Below, piece by piece: positions 47,851 to 59,609 of a stretch of 64,000 bases of DNA. A program made the position numbers and the translations under genes. The notes under the pieces were generated by a model that did not search any database, was not told where the DNA came from, and saw only the letters and a program-made list of their open reading frames with translations. Positions within the stretch are counted from its first letter, which is position 1, and every line of letters starts with the position of its first letter. Source of the DNA: Gnetum montanum (taxonomy: Eukaryota; Streptophyta; Gnetopsida; Gnetales; Gnetaceae); NCBI GenBank assembly GCA_015680685.1, contig MNCI01008413.1, positions 124,001 to 188,000 on the forward strand. The letters are read 5' to 3'.

Positions 47851-49179
47851 TTGGTCCCTCTTTGTTGATTCTTGGAGGAATGGCCTAAGACACATTGATA
47901 AAGAATGAAAAAACATCATTGTAGGCTTAGCACCAACATCATCCTTCAATGCAAGATCTATGTCACTACACCATGCTCAAGAGTTCTGTGAATGGAAATA
48001 TGGTAGGAGTAATAAGTGTAGATAATTTACTAGGGATAAAAGGAAAGATGAAGTGAAAATAGGGTATTATGATGTAGGATGCAGGGTCAACATTGCTAAT
48101 AGTGATCATGGAACTAGGGTGGATTTCCCTAAAAACATTGACCTCTTATTGAAGTGCTCATGAAAGAATTAGTGTGGATTTAGGGGTAGACTAGTTGCAA
48201 AATTTTATTATTTTTATGTTGTTTGGGGATGTGCTTTTTCACCTTTTCTCTCTCTCTCTCTTTTATTTTTGCCTTTTTTTATTTTTTGTTTTCTTTTTTT
48301 CTTTTTCACTAAAAGGAAAACCTTCTTTGGGTTCTACACATTACTAAATGCTAACTGTGGGGTGCTTTTCATCAAGTGAACTATGTGCCACAAGATGGGT
48401 TTTGCTTTGATGCCTGCAAAATCATGTTGTATCCATAGGATAGGTGTTTTCTCCTTGGGATGACTTGTGTTACATTTTCCTAGGCTTTGACCAATAAACA
48501 GAAGCTCCCCATGAGATGACTTGTGTTACATTTGCCTTAGGTTCTATGGTTTAACTTGAAGAGGGTGCCATGTGATCATAGCACGTATGCATTTTGCAAG
48601 ATTTTCTATGTAGAAAATGGAAGAGGGTATTAAGACATAGGTATGGATGTCGGTAGGCTATTACAAGGTAATAGGGATGTGCACTCTTGAGAGGATTAGC
48701 TAGTTCAATCATGCACATCTAAGTAATGTGATGACTTGCTACTATGATGAGGTGCATCTTTGTGTGATGACCCACAACTTCATCCTACAAACACAACTCT
48801 AAGAAGACAAGAAAAACACACAACACACAATGCAACTAAAATGCTAGAGTAATGAGGTTGTGAGTGCTCTAAAGGCTGAACTGATGGCAAGTGCTCATAA
48901 ACTAGCAAAATGGTAGGGGGAAATGAAGTTGCAAGTGCTCCAAAGGCTATAATAGTTTCAAGAATTCAAAAAGCTAGTGAAATGCTTGGAGGCAATTGAA
49001 AGGATACACCTATTGTAGGTGCTTCATTCTGGGACTACAGTATCCTCATCCATGTGGTGTAAACAACAATGGGGGGGGAGGGGGAGAGTTAGAATTATTC
49101 TCACTCAATTGCTTGTAGAACCATGTGTTGTTGATCAAGAACCTAGTTTAAGGTCTTGGTAGACCATAGACCTACTAGC
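47851..49179 (-). other. 3' region of element 3 with polypurine tract
   Basis: The inverted tract ccctctttg is at 47856-47864. 48240-48330 is a pyrimidine-rich tract with (CT)n. Plus-strand sequence at 47990-48150 is homologous to the antisense ORF of element 2. No other coding seen. Confidence 0.65.
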
Positions 49180-49430
49180 TTAAGGTCCTACCAAACCATG
49201 GTATGTTGGTTTATAGTCCCAGAGGACTATTGAGTGCTAGTTTAGCATCATAGCAAATGCATACTATGCCAATTTAATGTCATAGCAAATGAATCTTATG
49301 TTAATTTAACATCATGATCCAAGGATGAGTTGTGCTAGTTTAGCATCATAGAAAATGAATGTTCTGCTAGTCTAACATCATAGCAGATGAATGCTATGCT
49401 AGTTTAACATCATAGTAGACATATGCTTAC
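49180..49430 (-). repeat. 3' region tandem repeat (element 3)
   Basis: Seven to eight units with tgctagtttaacatcatagc, the reverse complement of the repeats at 32985-33265. Confidence 0.85.
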
Positions 49431-49694
49431 CTTGTTGGATTGATGTACAGTGTTGCATGTTGGGCATAGTATGGCTTCCTACAAAATGAATCAAAAAAAT
49501 ATCAAGTAGCACCTATTTCACAAAGTTAATGTGCACAAATCGAAAAATAAATAATGTAGTGAAATTTACCTACGTATTCATGTGAGCTATTAAGGAAGGT
49601 AAACATGCTTGTGCAAATTTTAGGCCTTAACAGGTTGTGTGCATCCTATTTTTAGGTTTAGCATACCATAGGGATAGAATTAAAAGTAATAGTT

Positions 49695-49935
49695 TTAGGA
49701 TGTTCTAGTTCATGTGGTAGTTTAAAGCCATTTAGGGCCCCTATAGTAGTTTAAGGTCATTCCATGCCATGTATTACTAGTTTTAGGCCATTTCAAGCCA
49801 TTGTAAGCGGATTTTAGAATGGTAGTTTTAGGCCATTCTTGGCCACAACTTGCCAGTTTAAGGCCATGGTGGGCCATGTGTACTACTAGTTTAGGGCCAT
49901 TTTGAGCCATGCATTGCTAGTGTAAGGCCATGGTA
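49695..49935 (-). repeat. ggccttaaac tandem repeat (element 3)
   Basis: About seven ~31-35 bp units with agtttaaggccatggtgggcc, an expansion of the short array at 42219-42300. Keeps a false 62-codon minus-strand frame open. Confidence 0.85.
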
Positions 49936-50319
49936 GGCTGATTATGTTGCTATCTCTTTTTTGTGATTTTGGCTTTTATGTCTTTTTATGCATTTTGATA
50001 TTTTTTATGTGTTAGTCTATTATCTGCTAAAGGGTTCACTAAACAAGTGAATATGTAAGCTAAGTAAATAAATGCATAAACAAAACAAATAAATGTGTAA
50101 ACAAAGTGAAAAAATGCATAATCTAAGCAAGAAGGATAAATGTAAATGCATAAACAAATGCAATGCAAGCAAAGGTCAAAAATGCATGGCACATAGTAGC
50201 AAAGGGTAGGCAAGCACTTAGCACATTTCATGCTAAGGGGGTACCTTGCTTGATGAGGATTAAGGGGCATGTAGGATCAAGGGTGCACTATTTGGTATTT
50301 TCTTGGACCCTTTCTTGCT

Positions 50320-51060
50320 ATGTTGAAGGGTGATTTTTCCTACAAAGTGTTCTTCGGGAGGTTGTTGGCTTCCACCGCTTATTCAGGTGTGTCAACCATA
50401 TGTGTTCCATTTTCTACTGTAGATGCATCATTAGGAAATTCAAGCTTTGACTCTTGCTCCATTTCTATGTTATTAATGGATAAAGGGATAGGGTTATCAT
50501 TGTTGATGATAACTTCACCACCTTCGTATGGAAGGTGGATTTTTTTATGAATAGAGAAGGAGATAGCCCATAGCTATGCTAGCCAAGGCCTACCTAATAT
50601 TAGGTTAAATCCTAGCATCTCCTCTATGATGATAAATTTGACAATGGTGGTGAATTACTCCCTTGCTATGAAAGCTACGGTGATGATACCCCAGATAGTG
50701 ACATGTGATCCATTGAAGGATTTCAGGCACATTATTTTTTGTGGCTTAATTTAGTCAATGAGGCCTAGCTTGTTGATGATGGAGTATGATATTATTCTTG
50801 TTGTTGCACTATCATCAATGTGCACTCTATGGATCTTGTGTTGTCCAATGTGTATAGTAATAAACATTGGAGCTATGATGACCTTCCCTCACTTGGGATT
50901 GATCTTGATTATTTCTTTGCAAAATGCTAAGGATGTTGAACCTGATTCCTACACTATAGGAGGCAACAACATAGCATGGATGGCATTCTCATCTACAGGG
51001 ATGTCCTCTATAATAGGAATGAAGGTTAGCATCCATGCCAATTCTTCCTGATGGGAAAAT
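50320..51060 (-). pseudogene. Gypsy aspartic protease (element 3)
   Basis: Minus strand. GQHKIHRVHIDDSATTRII at about 50850-50790 is the active-site block with the Gly changed to Ser. The C-terminal block (MLGFNLILGRPWLA-like) is near 50620-50580, followed by the conserved IPYEGGEVIINND-like segment near 50540-50490. The first residues of the region (SGRIGMDANLH) are near 51050. Stops and the changed active site show it is dead. Homologous throughout with 3313-4240, 31640-32445 and 41075-41958. Confidence 0.75.
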
Positions 51061-51479
51061 GAGATCATGATTAGGTCATACAGGCTCAAACTTATGTTCT
51101 TCTCTTTGAGTGCCTACTTAACTTGGGCTAATGCATCTGTGAGTCTCTACCATCAACCATGTTTTTATTGGCTTTGACCTCTTCCATATGGCCTAAGAGA
51201 CAAATTTCATGGGGAGGTGACTTAGGCTTTATTGGCTTGGCCTATGCGGGGGTCTCAATGGTTATTTAAGATTTGCTGGTCATGACCTATTTAGTTGCCT
51301 CATCCAAGGGGACCATTGAGATAGGGACCAGCTTCAAAAAAACAAGCACTCTTTGGTCTTATTGTTTCCTAGACATTTCATCTATGAGGCATTCATTGGA
51401 ACTCTTGCATTGCCATCTAGTGGGTCTACCAATGTTGTCGATGGGATCGACCCTTGAATGAGAAGGGGTTGATGCATTA

Positions 51480-53871
51480 CTCACTACTAGGAATCAAGGA
51501 GATGAGGAGATGAGGGGTTGTGGCACTCTAATGAAAAATGGCTCTTGAGAAATTTTTTTTGTGAAATTCAATGTGACCCTAACCAAAAAGGATGTTTTTA
51601 GTGCCTAAGGTGATGCTCTAACAATCAAGGGAGGCCTCAAACTCATGGAGTCTAAGGGGACCCTTGCACTATTGGAAGGCACTCATACCAAAAAAGGCTG
51701 CTACACTAGTTCTAAGTTGTCATCCACATTGATGTTGTTTATGATATAGCTAATGTCATCCACATTTAGAAGATCATTGTACACCCTCATGGATTGGTTA
51801 TGAGGCCTAAAAAGGTTTGTTGAGTTAAGAACTAGTTCATCTGTATTTATCTTCCTTTGTAAATCATCTGACAAAGCTTGGTAGAAGTCCATGCTATGAT
51901 TGGACAACTAGTGGTACTAACAAAATCAGTCTAGCTCGAAGTGTTATGGAATCAAGGGCTCATTTGGTGCTACTAAGGTAGGATTTCTCAGTAGCTTGCA
52001 ATACCTGTCATGCTCTTTATGAGCATTCTCAAACATTTGCGTATGTTGCATGCACCCAGATTTCAACAATTGATCTAGTAGCTCTAAGGATTTTAGTGAA
52101 AATGGGGTATACTATGAGTGATCCTTGTACTCAAAGTTGGGCCTTACAATAGCCTGCATTGTGACCACTACAAATGTGAATAAGTTGGTTGCTTAGGCAC
52201 TAGAGTTAGCATCTTTGTGAGCTAGGGCTTCGGGCTGCCTAGCCATTGGCCCCCATTTGGTTGCTTTAACTTGTGTGGCTATCATTGCCACTATTTCGTT
52301 TCCCTTTCTCACATGCTAGCTTTTGTAGGTCACATAGGCTGGGTTTTCTATGCTCTTAGTTTGGGCAAAGGCTTGGCTCAGAGTGTGTGTGGATAAATAG
52401 CACAATTTCAACTTGATGAAGTCATTAACAACACCCTTAAAGATGGCCGAAAGGTGTGTCTTAGATATTTGCTCTTGAATTTCATTTAGCAAGATGCTCT
52501 AGCATTGGATGAATTTTTGTACAAGCTCTAGGTGGCCCTTCTTGATTTGCATCAGTTGGTCCAATATTGTTTCTTGCTTCAAGATGTACCTAAAGGGAAT
52601 CATGAACTAGCTTAAGAGGTCTTCCAAAAATGAGATAAAACCTCTGGATAGCTCTCAGAACTAGTCTAGGGCTTTATCAGTTAGTAACACCTCAAACATG
52701 CACATGATGCCTTATGGCCATGCTTGCAATAGTAGGCACTTAGACCTAAATGTCACTAGATGCATGTTGGGGTTCCCTTCAAATTGTACATGGTGATTTG
52801 TGGTAGCAGGACCCTAGTTGGCCAGGTTAGGCATGGGACTGCAACACTTATAGGATCATCTTGGTATAAGTCCACTACTTTGATGGTTTTAGAGGAAGTG
52901 AGTTTGAGCCACTTCACCTTCTCCATCAAACTTTGAATCATGTTTTGAGATGTTCTAGCTAGTTGTGTTGGCTATGCTATCTAATGTGTTGGTTATATGA
53001 CCTAGGGTCAAATTGCCAGCTATAGAGCTACATGATGCATTTGATGCATTGGCTATGCTATGGGTGTGATGACTGGGCCAAGCCACACACACATGGATTG
53101 GAATAACATTGAGGGAATCAATGAGACAAGCAAGATGTAGGATGCCTAAGCTAGATGGGGCCTAGAGACGGGCCCCACATGGAAGTGTGGTTGAGTTGAT
53201 GTGATGGCTACTAGCAAAGATGACTAGACAAGTTGGGATGATGCCACATAGGGTAAGTTAAATGAAGCTATTTTATCATATTTCATATATTGCATTTGAT
53301 GCATTACCACTACAGGAATTGACCTAAGCCTAATGGAGTGGGAAGGTGATATTGGTGTTATAACCATCTCAAGGAGGATAGGTGAATTAAGCTGAGGAGG
53401 GGCTAGATTGGGGAGTGGTTGTTGAAAGATGATGTGGAAGGGGCTCTCCCATATGGAGTAAGCTTTGAACTCATATTCTACCTCCTATAGGACTTTCTCA
53501 TAGTTAGTTCTCATGTCACACTCACCTGCTCAGATGAGCTATGATAACAACTAATGGTGGGACTCTATGAGTGGGATGATGTCAAACAATGAAGGGATAT
53601 ACATTCATCTATGCTAGCGGATTAGTTTCAAGTCTCATTTTGCCTCCATGTCAATGTAATATATAGGTAATCCTACTTGGATATTTGCACATATGAAGTT
53701 GTATTGTTTGTTGCTAAGCATGACATACTCTGGGCCTTGGCCATGTAGCCTAAGTGATTGCTTCAATCCTACCATCACAAGATTCCTAAGGTTGTGAACC
53801 CTAGCCTCTTATTTAATGATAAATGTGTCAAGTGCATTTGACACTAACATCAATGACTAATCTGGATTCAT
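51480..53871 (-). pseudogene. Gypsy gag (element 3)
   Basis: Start ATG AAT CCA GAT at 53871, matching MNSDQP of element 2. The capsid core lies near 52760-52380 on the minus strand and is heavily broken. The zinc-like block near 51935-51885 reads C-x2-H-x4-H-x4-Y (C*YH*LSNHSMDFYQAL), the only copy keeping the first Cys. An open frame at 51907-51701 follows (DLQRKINTDELVLNSTN), then a Pro/Thr/Lys linker to about 51480. The most decayed gag of the three elements in the copia. Confidence 0.75.
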
Positions 53872-54214
53872 GATCACAAATTAATTTATGAGAGGGAGAG
53901 CTATGGGTTGCTCGTTGCAGAGTACTATGGATGATACTAAAACTAAATCTATTTTAGCTAACAACATTAACTGCGTTGACTACACTCTCCATAGACTATG
54001 CTCTCTACACTAAGAGCTAACTGTTCTCTCCATGGACTATGCTCTCTATGATGAGAGAATAGAGACTTCGGAAAATAGTAAAGAGAAGTGTGATTTGGGT
54101 TGCTATGTAGGGTCTTGAGAGGACTGACTATGAGGTCCAATCTACATTGAAAATTTGATACACAACTATGATGTAGAGAGAATGTAAGAAAACCACAACA
54201 AAGTTCAAAAAAGT

Positions 54215-54237
54215 GGTTCAACCCTTCTTCTAGCACA
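54215..54237 (-). other. Primer binding site, tRNA-Asn type (element 3)
   Basis: Minus strand TGTGCTAGAAGAAGGGTTGAACC; two transitions from the D copy in the first part, and the T-arm complement GGTTGAACC is retained. Seven bases from the LTR. Confidence 0.7.
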
Positions 54238-54244
54238 AAAAAAC

Positions 54245-56261
54245 TATAGTAACCAAAAACATTGATGACTAGAACATCGAGAGATCCACAAGTGCATAGC
54301 CTAACCATGCATCTATGTGAGGTCCTACTGGAGGAAGAGATGGGGTGGCCTAAATTGTCTTGATGATTGAATAGGGACTTATGGAATGTAAATGGGATGT
54401 AGTGTGGTTAGCTATGATGCTAATGCAAAATGATCGTAAGTGTTCATGTGGTGTTAAAAGTGTCAGCAGTTTCAATAGGTGTTTGTGTAGTGAAGGGTTT
54501 TAGCATAAAACAGAGGTGCCAATGTGGGAGGACCATCATCCAGGTATGGCTATGTGTTAGAATGAAAGAAACTTTAAGTAAAATGCTAAAAATGCAAAGC
54601 AAGAGAGAGAGAGAGAACATAACACAATCACAAGTGGGATTAAGCATAGTTAACTTTAGAAGGCATGAGAAGGTACATGGTGTATAATAGGCATAGTGGA
54701 AAATGTAGTAACAATCTTAAAGGTGTTTGGCTATGAAGACTAACATTTTTCCATAGTGTCTATGCCTACTGAGTTGGCTATTGTAGTGTGCAGTGGATTG
54801 CAATGGTATGTGGTGTTTGATGATGAGATATGATGGTATGTAACTTTTTCCTTTCTTTAGTTCGCTAATGTGCCCTTGAACGTTTGTGCACTCAAAATGC
54901 CAAAATGCTCAAGTTTTCCAACCTACATCAAATTTTTTCACCTCAAAAGCATTAAGGATGAGGGTATTTATAAGACTATCTTTAGCATGAAATGTGGAGA
55001 GACTACCACATGGCGGTGGAATGGTTCGGACTATGCTGTCATCCAACTATGCTCTCCACTAAGACTAGTAGTGTTATGTTCTATTGTGCTCTACCAGACT
55101 CTACGAGACTATGAGACTATGACTACATTGCCAACTACATTATATGCACTAAGAGGGTCATAGTGTACCTAAAAAAATTCAAATTTGGAGACTATGCTCT
55201 AGGACCATGCTCTCCACTATCTTGTGTGGGGTCAAGCATAGTTACAATTTTGGTGATAAAAGGAACATAATAAAGATGCATTTTTCTAACTACACTTGAT
55301 GGAGGTGAGTTGGAGTTGACTATGATCTCCATAAGAGGTTGACTACACTCCTGACTAGGGGTGACTATAGTTCCAACACTTGTTAAAACTTGTAGAAACT
55401 AGGAGAAAGTAGCTTCTTGTTGACTACATTTGACTATGCTTTGGGCTGGTAGAGATTGTAGTCTCAATACTTCGAAAAAATTTGTAAAAATTTCACCTTC
55501 ATGGTAACTATGCTTAACTATGTTTTAGGGAAGTGGAAAGTGTAGTCTTAGCACTTAGAAACTTTTGTAGCAATTTGCTTAAGACTTAGAGAAATTTTCA
55601 AAACTAGCCTTTATATTGACTATGCTCTCTACTAAGCTAACTATGTTTTGAGATAGTTGAGAGCATAGTCATAGCACTTACAAAAATTTGCAAAAAACTA
55701 TTTTTTGAGCTGACTATGCTGGACTACACTTTAGAGTAGTGGAGAGCAAACCCTAAACCCTTCATGCTAACTGCGCTTGACTACACTTTAGGAAAATGGA
55801 GAGCATAGTGTCAATAGTTAGAAAATTTTGTAGTGGCTAGCTTAACCTTAAAAAAATTTCAAAATTGGCATTTGTGTTGACTACACTCAACTACGCTCTA
55901 GGGTAGTGGAGAGTGTAGTCTCAACACTTGGAAAATTTTTTCACCATTGGCTTCTGAGCTAAGTACACTGTTCATTGGGCTAACTATGCTCGAGGGTAGT
56001 GGAAAGCATAGTTTTAACACTTTGCTCTAGGCTATGCTATCCATCAGCTTTTGAGTTGACTATGCTATCCACTAGACTGACTACACTCTAGGGAAATGGA
56101 GAGAGTAGTCCCAACACTTAAGAAATTTTTGTACCATTGGCTTTTGAGCTAACTACGCTATCCACTAGGCTAACTATGCTCTAGGATAGTGGAAAGCATA
56201 GTTCCAACACTTAGAAAAATTCATAGTCAAGACATTGTAGTCCAAATTTGATGATGTTTCA
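54245..56261 (-). repeat. 5' LTR of element 3
   Basis: tatagtaaccaaaaacatt to gatgatgtttca. Collinear with 45686-47850 with one or two fewer U3 array units; a (GA)n run is at 54602-54614. Confidence 0.92.
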
Positions 56262-56357
56262 ATAAGTCTTAATATTTTTATTAGTTCTTGTTATTTAAAT
56301 TGTCCATTAACTCACCCATTTTCTTAAGTTTTGGACATCACCCAAAAAGGTGAAGAT
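56262..56357 (+). other. Last internal sequence and polypurine tract of inner copia
   Basis: Resumes after element 3 with cattttcttaagttttggac, identical to the outer copy (57757-57780, inverted). Tract aaaaaggtgaagat at 56344-56357 touches the LTR. Confidence 0.8.
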
Positions 56358-57391
56358 TGGTAACCTTTTAATATGTTAAAACCTTAACAAAAATTGAGAA
56401 CATAAAATGTTTGTGGAATGGGATGATTTTTTAGGGCATGAATGAGAACTCAATAAATGAGATCTACAAAGAGATGCCAAAATAGAGACTACATGGGCAA
56501 GATGATAGCATGAAAAAGCACGGATAAAAATTAAGGCTATGAATCAAATGAAGATGCCTCAAGGATTGAAAAAAAGATAAATTGATGAGATAAAGCCTCA
56601 AAAGACAAAGTGAAAAAATTATGGAGGCATCTCCATTCTAAAAGAGACATCTCCCAAGAGATGTCCCACTTTCAAAGTAGATGTCTCCCCAAAGTTGGAG
56701 GTAATTTCAGAGAGACATCCCAATCTTGAAGGAGACATCTACATGAGCTATTATATAGCCATTGCATGAATTTTGAGGTGTTAACTTTGAGTATATAAGA
56801 AAACTTCAATCTCTTGGATATTGTACAAGCATTATCAATATCAAATCCATCATTGCCTATCTTATGCTATTGTACTTATGTACTTGAATTGTCACATCAT
56901 TTTCTTGATTTGTTGTGGTACTAAACTTCATTGTACAATGAATTTGTAAATTGATTCACACTCTCTTCTTATAATTTTGTTTCATTTCTTGTTTCCCTAT
57001 AGGGTTTTCTTATGAGAAGGCATCTATATTAAGCTTTCTAGAATCTTATGGTATTGAGTGGTTTTGCGCATCAAAATACACTAGAGAAGAGCTCACTATT
57101 GTGAAGGTTGTGGGATGCTTTAAACCAATCTTTAGCTTTTTGGGACATTTCAATGTTGAAAGTTTTTGTAGTGATGAAACTCTCCTCAACAAAGCTCAAG
57201 CTTTGTAAAGGTTCTGATGTCTTCTAAACCATATTTTGGAAGAAATATAGTTTGGAGGTGTGCAAGGAATCTATCCTTTGAGTGTGGAGTACCCAAGCTA
57301 GGGAACCATGTAATTATTATGTTTGTGTGAAAAGTGTTGCTTGCAATTTTAGGAACTTATTCATCCCTCCTTTCTAAGTTCTCAGTCCTCA
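56358..57391 (+). repeat. 3' LTR of inner copia
   Basis: TGGTAACCTTTTAATATG...AGTCCTCA, 1034 bp, collinear with 23208-24282. A TATATAA at about 56789 may be its promoter. Confidence 0.9.
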
Positions 57392-57736
57392 CTAGCTAGG
57401 ACATCCCAACAATAATTGGGACATTTGGTATTAATCTAGGATGTCTGACCTACAAATGTACTTGAAAATTGAAAACACTTCTTTGATATTTTGATACCTT
57501 ATTAGATCTTGTAACACCTTCATTTTCCTAAGAGAAATCATTTTCTAATTAAGACTTTTTGTCATCTCAGATTAGCATCCTAGCTCTCATTTTGTCAACT
57601 CAGCTCAACTCTCATTTTGTTACCTTAGGACTTGTTATCGCAAACATATCTTATTCTTTCTTAGCCTTGCCAAAACACGTAGTCATATTTCAATAATCTT
57701 CATTTTCTAAGGTTTTGATATACCAAATTATCAACA
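57392..57736 (-). repeat. Outer copia 3' LTR, proximal part
   Basis: On the minus strand starts TGTTGATAATTTGG and aligns with 63896-63550 of the 5' LTR. Completes the piece at 22402-23207. Confidence 0.88.
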
Positions 57737-59600
57737 ATCTCCTCCTTTTTATTGATGTCCAAAACTTAAGAAAATGGATTAACACATACCATAATATGAT
57801 ATACGAACAATTTTAAATACATTTACATAACTCGCTAAGGATGACAAAGAGATGACTAGTCATTAATAACTCCACATCCTTCAACATTATTTTCAAAGGA
57901 AGTGACATAATTAGAGCCTTTTTAAAAGTGAATCTATAATATTTTTGTTTGGAAGTATTTCCATTTGGGACCAAAGGCTTAAGCATTGAAGATCAAGTAT
58001 CCTATCTTTGAAATAATAGACTATACGCCATTAGTAATAATATTTTATATATCAACATAAATATCAATATTTTGTATCTTGATTCTATTAAACTAAATAA
58101 TTTCAATTATTCCTCCCCTTTTTGAACATCAACAAAACTATGAAAGCCTATAGCTCTAATAGACACAAAAATGGGTAAGGTTGCATAACTCATAATGTTG
58201 AAAATATCAAATATCAAACATAGTTAATCAAATATTTAACAAGATCCCATATTCATGACATGGAGAGTAAATAAATAAATATATCATTGAAAAATTTAGA
58301 TTCAATATTCACATGAAAGATCATACTAGATATTTTAAAAGATCAAAAGAAATATAGATCACATCACAAATGTACCCATAAAACAATTAAATATGCCCAT
58401 GTTAATATCAAATACCAACATCAAGAAATATATCTCAAGTTAAATTTTTTTTAAAGAATATCACAACCATAATTAACTTTCATAATTAACTTGGATACTA
58501 TACTAATATTAGATATTAATAAACCTTTTCTTGCTCATTTTTTGCTAGAGGTACTAAAGATCAAGTCTTGTAACTTGAGTGTCTTTTGGTGAGTCTCTAA
58601 GACTCACACTACATTGATGGTCCAAACGATAATGACCATTGATGAGGTAAAAGCTCCCCCTACATAAGTGCTTTAAAAATTTTCAATGCATGTACTACTT
58701 GAAATTCCTTCATTTGATCAATGTACTTTTGTAGATATGCATTCTTTAAATCCATCAATTTGTGCAACATATCAATAAATCTACAATGTCATACCAAGAT
58801 CAAGTATGAAGGCTTTTGGACCTAAAGTCTCTCATCAATAGTACCTTTAATAAATGATAAATATCAAAATTTTTAAAAATAGATACAAGCATAGCACAAT
58901 AATTTTCCTTTTAATGAAAAAGCTCTTTTTTGATCCTTCTTAATAGAATTTTAGGCAAGAGCCTTAAACCTCTTAAAATCATTAAGGACCAAAAAATTTA
59001 TTTTCCAATATTCAAAATCATTTGGTACTTTAAAAAATAATATAAGCATAATATCTTTATCATATGAGCTAAATCACAAGGTATATATATGTTCTACTAC
59101 TAGTAAGATGATGCAAACGTACCAAACCATACCATATGTGTTTTTGTATCTTGATCCTCTTTTGAGACAATTCACATCAATATTATTAAAATTTTTATGG
59201 CCATATGATTTCATTTCTAGCTCAACATCTTGCAAGATCAAGTAATATTTTCAATTTTCTTTGGATAACCAACGATTTTCAAGAGCATACATTTGATGAA
59301 TTTCATATCTTTTGACATTGTAAACATAAACTAATCTATACTAGGACTAGCAAGTGAAGGAAAAAAGACTTACCATTACATAATCTTCTTGATTTCTAGC
59401 ATGAACATGATTAATGGAGTTTGAGATGAAGTCCTTCATCATAGAGTATCTCCTTAGAATGAAACTATTTGTTACCTTTTTTTTTCATTGGCATCTTTGT
59501 TTAAATCTTTAAACTCATGTGGGGTTCCTTCTTTATCATGTTCATGTTCTCCAAAATGAGGGCTGATAATTTTTGCTAATTCTAGTTCCTAATCCCTTAA
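57737..59600 (-). other. 3' internal region of outer copia, two polypurine tracts
   Basis: The tract next to the LTR (aaaaaggaggagat, minus) is at 57737-57750 and a second one (aaaaggggagga) at 58111-58124. The rest is AT-rich with no coding I can support; the pol genes are absent. Confidence 0.55.
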
Positions 59601-59609
59601 TTTCATCAG

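Larger units (their letters stand above)
45686..56261 (-). mobile_element. Gypsy element 3, minus strand, gag-protease only
   Basis: Perfect target duplication ataag at 45681-45685 and 56262-56266. LTRs 45686-47850 and 54245-56261 are about 2.0-2.2 kb, larger than in elements 1 and 2 because of a different U3 array. The interior (6.4 kb) has gag and protease only. 10.6 kb in total. Confidence 0.92.
23208..57391 (+). mobile_element. Inner Ty1/copia element, plus strand, with three gypsy insertions
   Basis: LTRs 23208-24282 and 56358-57391 flank gag, a second ORF and a polypurine tract. The target duplication is ctaga (23203-23207) and ctagc (57392-57396), 4 of 5. Removing the gypsy elements leaves about 4.3 kb of internal sequence with no pol. 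It is inserted in the LTR of a sister element of opposite orientation. Confidence 0.85.

Noticed and set aside
48240-48330. Possible promoter in a T/C-rich tract
   Set aside because: A simple pyrimidine tract with no TATA context, inside the 3' region of an inserted element.
49722-49910. Minus-strand frame rich in WPK and GLK
   Set aside because: Translation of the ~31-bp ggccttaaac repeat.
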